From Pristionchus mayeri (Eukaryota > Nematoda > Chromadorea > Rhabditida > Neodiplogasteridae): 64,000 bases of DNA. The position numbers were made by a program, and so were the translations under genes. Below the pieces are notes generated by a model that was not told the DNA's origin, did not search any database, and saw nothing but the letters and a program-made list of their open reading frames with translations. Below are positions 58,458 through 64,000 of the stretch, one piece after another. Numbering within the stretch: position 1 is the stretch's first letter; each line of letters starts with the position of its first letter. The DNA lies in NCBI GenBank assembly GCA_036245805.1, contig BTRK01000003.1:13804464-13868463 (forward strand). Reading direction: 5' to 3'.

Positions 58458-59670
58458 TCAAGGAATGGGAATGATAACTGACTTCACTTGGGCAGCTGGT
58501 CCCTCCATCGGCACTTCTCTTGTGTCATTTGCAGTATCCTCACAATAGAATGGATCAACTTTCTCTCCCCAGAAAAGGTCTCTTTCTAGATCGGGCGGTC
58601 GGTTGGATCCTTGATCAACCATCATCAATCCCTTCTGGAATATTCTCTTGGATCTTCTTTTGAATAACTTCTAATTGATACAAAAAAACTAAGCTGGGAT
58701 CTACGTGAAATATTGGTCGATAGCATGAGAGACGAGTACTGTAATATTCCGATCGATGAGTGCGTTCGTCTCGAAGTCATCGTCATCTTCTCCGAATGGA
58801 TTCGGCATCGCCTCTGCCACTTTCATCCATCCAATGTTGAAGATGAACTGAAGCACGGTCATTATGGGGAAGTACAAATCGATCTAAAAAAATCAATCAA
58901 TATTTAGTTTTATTCAGTATCATGTCGATTGTATGTTATCACTCTCCCACTGATCACCGTTGCCTCTGATCTAGGTCCGCTGATCTAAGACGAATGCCCG
59001 TATCCACAAGTTCACATTCACACATGGATTTTGCGGACCGTCCCGGCCAATTGGCAAATCACAAATTGAACTCTGTGAACCGTTCTCTGTTTGTGCTTTC
59101 CAAGAATTTAGGTAAAAGCAGACGTGTCTCCCTTCTCTCTGTTCTATTTACCCACTCCATGTTTTGATGATCGTCCCCTCTTTATTATCATTTATTACGA
59201 AGATGCAAATATTGCAACACGATATTTGTATTTCAAAGATCTGTCATATTTCCTCGACAATTCTTTCTCTTCCCGCGCATCGTCCCCCTACTTTATATCA
59301 ACTCTAACCTCTCTCATCGCTCTCTCATCTCTCTCATTCACCTCTGTCCTATTCGCAGCGTGATCCGAATTGATGTACTGTCGAGAAAGGACGCATATAA
59401 GGAAGTAAGTGTGTACAGCGAGACAGACCAACTGAGGGTACATAATAGGAATGGGCACCCAATCATATTTGCAGATCAATGACAGACCCGAACGGAACTT
59501 CTTGATCTACTGTGAACAATAGGGAAGGAGATATGGATAGAGAACAGAGAGCCGCTTACCCGAGTGACCGATACTTGGAAGAAGTCGCTCTCAATGATTC
59601 CCTTCTTTCGTGCGTCATACGTTAGAGCGAGAGCCTATTGGAAGGGCATCCAGTATTTTTTCGTATAAGG
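58458..59670 (-). pseudogene. Bestrophin-family chloride channel, 3' half only
   Basis: Exons in phase on the minus strand: 59,560 up to about 59,660 (KKYWMPFQ, stop, ALALTYDARKKGIIESD); 59,342-59,506 (LICKYDWVPIPIMYPQLVCL...SRQYINSDHAANRTE); 58,740-58,883 ([12 protein letters not shown]...[21 protein letters not shown]); 58,458-58,634 (KGLMMVDQ...DLERDLFWGEKVDP). YDWxxIPxxYxQ and the acidic [11 protein letters not shown] cluster are bestrophin hallmarks; in known bestrophins the acidic cluster takes part in the Ca-binding region of this anion channel. Two defects show. A TAG at 59,635-59,637 stands where the family has Trp. Coding also stops at a mariner-like terminus (59,665), so the N-terminal half, with the pore helix, is absent. 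The TAG could alternatively be a splice acceptor, but the residues upstream of it are themselves bestrophin-like. Confidence 0.85.
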
Positions 59671-60470
59671 TTGATGCAAAAGTCTTGTGGTTTTTTGCTA
59701 TTTCGCCTTCCATCTTCCTTTTAGTTTGATCGATGAACTTTCGGATATTGATTACTAATGAGGCCTTGGATAAACTTTCATATGCGCGCCCTGCCAGCAT
59801 TGTCCAATCAGAGAGGTGAGAATTGTATAACGTTAAATTTTACGAAATTCATCTGTCAAAAATGGCATATTTATAAATATTATTTTTCCTGTGAAGCAAG
59901 CACGAATGCTCAATTTCTGTTGGTTATATGAAGCTCCAAACTTTACCCTATACATTCTTTTTCTCATGGATGCTGGAAGTTACAGCCTTTCGAGAAATGA
60001 ATTGATCTGTAAATGACTACATATTTCATTTTTTATATTGATTTCGCATATTTTTGAAAAATTAGAAATTCAAATTTTCTGAAAGGGGAAAGAAGCAAGC
60101 GCCAATGTTTTTTTAATGATAATATGGCATCTTCGTGAGTAAATGTAGCGCACTCGTGGAGAAGTCTGTATTATTGGCTACTCGATAAAAAAATCCGAAC
60201 AAATTACGCGTATCCAAAGTTCACTGCTCATATTCGTTTTCATGTAATTCGGTTTAAATTTACCTATGAGCCATGTCTAGCATATTTTCTGAAAGGGTAT
60301 GCATACTACTTCTCAGACAACCATATGAAGTTGTTTAATACATTTTGCATGCTAGTTGCCAGATGAATATATTGATGGCTAATTTTTGTACATAATTTAC
60401 AACTCGTTAAGTTATAATTGCTTGCGTTGATTGCGAGATGTACTTGAAATATGGGCAAATAAAGTTCAAG
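59665..60470. other. Mariner-like terminus and non-coding sequence
   Basis: TATAAGGTTGATGCAAAAGTC at 59,663-59,683 is a single end of the 55,362 family; no partner end was found. The rest is A+T-rich without a supported gene. Confidence 0.5.
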
Positions 60471-60477
60471 CATACCA

Positions 60478-61181
60478 CTAAATAATGATATGTTTGTTGG
60501 AGTTCAGCCTTCCAACGGTCCTTCCTTCGAATAAGTTGGAAGTAAGCGAGAACATTTCGTCAGTCCATGGATTCAGAGTAAGGATCTCAAACTTGGCGTT
60601 CGCCATTAGTGGGGTAAGCTGTTCAAATAATAATACAGTTTCGGAGGTATTTAGAACGGCGCTCAGCATCTGAAAATGGATTTCGAGATCTGCGAAAATT
60701 GAGTAAAATACTAAGCTGAATCGGATTACCGATGATAATACGTATTTCTAAGAACCTTTGAATCCTCATAGTCGAAACAACAAATATGGAGATAATTGAG
60801 AGCAGAAACAAAAAAGGCCTTGGATCGTAGGATCTCTTTTTTATCAGCACTTCGATGCACGAAGACTTCAACCTCAGTCTCGTTCTGAATATTCGTATTA
60901 ATAAATATTTCAATATTATTGTTATACCTCTTTCGTAAGTGCTAGCTCTCTGATTAAAGGCTTTTTATCTTTTCGCTTGATGAGGATTCCTTCTGATATT
61001 TGCTTCGAAAAGTGATTTACCTTCAAGAAAATGGTATTTTGCCTCGAAAAAAATATTATGATTAATTTGCATTTAGCCAAATGCTTACTGTTCTTAATGC
61101 GAGAAGTGCATTTACGTCCAGCTTGCCAAAAATGTCATCAACAAGCTCGAATGGAAGATCCAACAAAGAACCCCAAGGCAT
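60478..61181 (-). CDS. F-box protein, nematode type
   Basis: ATG at 61,181 opens 61,089-61,181 (MPWGSLLDLPFELVDDIFGK, then LDVNALLALRT), a clear F-box, the motif that binds SKP1 in SCF ubiquitin ligases. Further in-phase exons are 60,928-61,020 (VNHFSKQISEGILIK) and 60,730-60,884 (EVEVFVHRSADKKEIL...). A last exon near 60,478-60,669 (ANAKFEILTLNPWTDEMFSL) suggests an FTH-like C-terminal domain, but its join is ambiguous because an alternative frame ends early. A mariner starts 105 bp upstream of the ATG and could affect the promoter. Worm F-box genes are numerous and fast evolving (family knowledge). Confidence 0.65.
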
Positions 61182-61286
61182 ATTGAAACAACACTGCAAT
61201 AATTCGTTAATGCAAAGGAAATAAAAACATAGCACGGTCACGACGGGAGACAATTCAGTGCACATTTGAGTGATGATCATTAATTA

Positions 61287-62513
61287 TTGGGGTGTCCGGA
61301 AAGTTCGTATAATGCTTCGGAAAAAAGTCAGTTCGCGATCAAATGCATTGATTGCGCACAAATGCATTGATTTCGTCTGTTTGTCAACAATTTATTGCAT
61401 CATTCTGACGTTGAGTAGTGAGATGATTTAATCAGTCTCCTAGTTGCTACATTGATTCTTGTGATGGACTCCCATCTCTACCTCCGAGCAGTTTTACTTC
61501 ATTACTACCGTCTTGGCCGATCCGTGAAGGAGGCCCACTCTGCCCTGGCCCAGTCGGAAGGAGCTGACGCCCCTCTCCATACCCTTCTCCTATAAGTGGT
61601 TCTCCCGCTTCACGAAAGGGGAGTTTGGTCTCGATGATTAACCCCGCTCTGGACGCCCTCCCTCCCTCGATCAGCCTCTCGTTCTCCGCACACTGAAGCG
61701 CAAGCCCATGGCCAGTGTGCGTGAGTTGAAGAAGGATACTGGTACTCCCAGATCAACGGTGTCCGATATCTTCCATCGATCTGGGAAGAAGCCGAAACGA
61801 CCTCTCCCCCGAACAGCTGAAAAATCGTGTTCAAGTCTGTCGGGAATTACTCCATTGTAGATCCAATCTTCGATGGGTCAATTCCATCATCGCTACAGAT
61901 GAGAAGTGGATCACATACGATAACCCTGTGAGGAGACTGCAATGGGTGGATGCAGATGAGAAGCCCACGCCCGTCCCGAAGAAGGAAGAGCACGGAAAGA
62001 AGGAACTCCTCTGCTTCTTCTACTCAGTGCTCGGTCCCATTTACTGGGAGATCCTCGCCCCTGGCACCAGCATCAATGCCGACCTCTTCTCTGAACAACT
62101 GCAAGATGTCGTGATCAGAGTCCCTCCCAGACTCCTGAACCAGGGCAAAATGCTTCTTCTGATGGACAATGCTCGCCCACATCGAGCGAAGAAAATGGAC
62201 GAGCTGAAGATCGAGAGGATTCCCCATCCACCGTATTCCCCGCATCTCTCCCCATGCGACTACCACTGCTTCCGCTCTCTCTCTGACTTCTGCAAAGGAA
62301 AGAAGTTCAAGAATCGAGATGAAGTTGTGAGGGCTTTCGTGAACTGGGCGGTCTCGAAGAAACCCGCATTCTGGAAGAGAGGAATCGAGACCCTGCCCAA
62401 TCGCTGGAGGGAGGTAGTGAGAAAGAAGGGGGCATACATTGGTCACTGAGAATTGTAAAGCATTGAATAAAAAATAAAAACAAAAAAATATACGAACTTT
62501 CCGGACACCCCAA
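61287..62513 (+). mobile_element. Full-length mariner, copy B
   Basis: Ends TTGGGGTGTCCGGAAAGTTC and the complement are flanked by TA at 61,285-61,286 and 62,514-62,515; length 1,227 bp. A duplicated AAATGCATTGATT lies near 61,340-61,371. Copies A (9,986) and C (30,701) are deletion derivatives of the same family. Confidence 0.95.
61464..62449 (+). pseudogene. Mariner transposase, inactivated
   Basis: From ATG 61,464 (MDSHLYLRAVLLHYYRLGRS) the helix-turn-helix region is followed by a frameshift near 61,590, a TAA at about 61,639 (WFSRFTKGEFGLDD, stop, PRSGRP), another shift near 61,800, then a long frame with TDEKWITYDNP, MDNARPHRAK and SPHLSPCDYH. Only 30 residues lie between the second and third catalytic Asp, because four codons present in copy A (MTQK) are missing; an active mariner needs DD34D. 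The C-terminus, GAYIGH, ends at TGA 62,447-62,449. Clearly dead, but a useful reference for the family. Confidence 0.9.
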
Positions 62514-63501
62514 TACTTCCAACCAGAAGTTTCAATCGCCAAATGAGAGTATATTGCCTTTTATGAAAAATTCGCAAAGCTTAAAAACCGGGTTACAAAA
62601 TCTTGTTTAAAAGCGGTCTAAGCATACCATATGCTCAAAGATCAACTACTGAATAACTGAAAGATTGAAGAAAATACAAATGATGGATAAATAAACAATG
62701 ATAGGTTTTTTAATATCTAGAAAAGCATAATGTGTTACAGTAAAGGACGGGTCAGAATGAATTGAGCATCCAATATAATGACTTCATAAAACGTTGCGGG
62801 CCCATCCGCATGAGAATAGACGCTCACTTTACCACACCCTCTTCTTTCTCCATATTCTCACTATTAAGCAATATATTGATCTCTAATTAAAATGTTTTCT
62901 AGATCCCCACTGGCAGCTTCTAAAGAGATTCATGGCCATTCTCCTTCGAATATGGGTATGGTGAAAAAATGGGGCTGTACCAGAGGAAGCAAAGGGTAAT
63001 TTGTTGTTTCTCGACTTGCCCTGTGAACTGCAACCACCTGAATTGAAGTACAATGACAGTAATCGGCATGAGCAGGGAAACAATTGCTCGAAACTTAAGC
63101 GCTGTCCCTCTCCCATTTCTCTCTGATTTGGAGTGGTTTCCCCCCAATACCCCACATTTCCGCCTTCGACTCACTAAGAAAGGTATTCCCATCCACGCCG
63201 GAGTGATCACCATGTGATTACTATGACCTACTAAGATGTTTGGTTCCTCAGAATATAGGCTTGATCATTTCGTTGATCATGTAGTCTGGAGGATTCGAGC
63301 AGAGAAGATTCTATATCACGTCATGCTTCGTTTACGATTTAATAAACGAGCCCATATGAATGGTTAGTATGGTACTTAATTGTCATTGCGAATATTCATC
63401 AATCTGCATGACTTGCATAATTTTGCAGCCGTACTTTATTCATGACTTTATTCACTTTATTCATTACTGATTTGGATGCTTCGCAGATAAGCACCTTCTC
63501 A
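62514..63501. other. Intergenic, no supported gene
   Basis: About 1 kb between the mariner and the stop of the last gene. Minus-strand frames at 62,883-63,213 lack splice or domain support. Confidence 0.4.
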
Positions 63502-64000
63502 TTACGCGACGATTACATCGAAGTAGGTATAGTGGAACACTCCATCCTTGCCCAGGTAGTAAGTGTAGTACTGTGCGGAATCAGCCGACGTCACCTGAGA
63601 AGAATCTATTACTGTATTTAAAGCGCATGTGGGTGTCCGTGAGTCCGCTAGGACGGGGTGCCTAACCTCAGGCGGGACATCCGGGCTAGTAATTCATGAG
63701 TATGATAAGTTACTTATCCGAAGGAGATTAAAGATGAAGAAGAAATGATACATGAGGAAATTACCTTGGGCATGTTAAGAGTACCGTCCTTTGCGAGAGA
63801 AATCTTCTCGGGATGGACGTCTTTGCCCTGAGGGGATTGATTCGAAAGGATACTTGTGTGTCATGTACATCAATTGAATCGGATAGCCAATACTGACTAG
63901 GATTCCAGATCTCCACTTGTTGCACACATCGAGGCCGGGAGTGCAAGACTCCATGTACTGCTTCTCACGGCCATCCTGAAGCGAAAGGGTCATGCCGTGG
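63502..64000 (-). CDS. Probable Ig-like secreted or cell-surface protein, C-terminal part
   Basis: Three exons join in phase: 63,898-64,000 (HGMTLSLQDGREKQYMESC...NKWRSGIL), 63,765-63,827 (GKDVHPEKISLAKDGTLNMP) and 63,502-63,594 (VTSADSAQYYTYYLGKDGVF...FDVIVA, TAA at 63,502-63,504). The pattern of a hydrophobic strand, KDGTLNMPKVTSADSAQYY and a closing YFDVIV strand resembles the second half of an immunoglobulin-like domain; a Cys pair (ESCTPGLDVC) precedes it. The 5' part runs off the right edge of the window. The family call is tentative; the exon structure is firm. Confidence 0.6.

Noticed and set aside
1..64000. Bacterial-type systems (operons, CRISPR, toxin-antitoxin, defence islands)
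   Set aside because: Split genes with GT-AG introns and eukaryotic transposons throughout; no bacterial gene organisation anywhere.

Overview
This window looks like nuclear DNA of a nematode. Genes are cut into exons of about 60-200 bp by short introns. Several start codons sit a few bases after a T-rich CAG, the pattern of spliced-leader acceptors. The recognisable families (MATH-BTB, F-box, bestrophin, TMTC) are typical of worm genomes, and mariner/Tc1-type elements and palindromic MITEs are very dense. A diplogastrid such as Pristionchus is possible, but the sequence does not prove it. I see no rRNA genes, CRISPR arrays or bacterial operons.

Layout. 1-8,900: tail of an upstream gene, then two minus-strand genes (950-4,322 and 7,172-8,851) for multi-pass membrane proteins, with mariner-like elements and a 1.45-kb Tc1-type foldback between and inside them. 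9,179-12,261: a minus-strand MATH-BTB gene carrying a deleted mariner in an intron. 12,761-15,521: a plus-strand member of the membrane family, the best preserved copy. 15,704-23,159: a 7.46-kb DNA transposon with 26-bp terminal repeats, roughly 600-bp internal inverted repeats and a minus-strand gene of about 27 exons that I read as its transposase. 23,698-25,599: a fourth membrane-family gene. 27,282-27,985: a Pro/Ser-rich repetitive protein. 29,039-33,313: an unrecognised multi-exon gene, interrupted by a mariner fragment, a minisatellite of perfect heat-shock elements and 0.76 kb of GA-rich simple repeat. 34,973-37,220: six in-phase exons of a TMTC-type O-mannosyltransferase; a related TPR exon with a damaged donor lies at 52,239. 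38,300-42,640: foldback elements. 43,166-47,371: two more membrane-family copies, one probably broken. 47,767-55,313: nested mobile elements. 58,458-59,670: the 3' half of a bestrophin gene with an in-frame stop. 60,478-61,181: an F-box gene. 61,287-62,513: a full-length but inactivated mariner. 63,502-64,000: the end of a probable Ig-like secreted protein.

How it fits together. The main gene theme is a dispersed cluster of at least five or six paralogous polytopic membrane proteins. They share exon types, a glutamate-containing last membrane segment and, in two copies, a C-terminal HFWG motif. The main structural theme is repeated transposon insertion, often beside a splice site or start codon. 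The points most worth following up are the large transposon with its uncommon transposase, the heat-shock-element minisatellite inside a truncated mariner, the TTAA-flanked palindromes carrying tRNA-like promoters, and a hAT-like MITE whose target duplication copied a splice donor.
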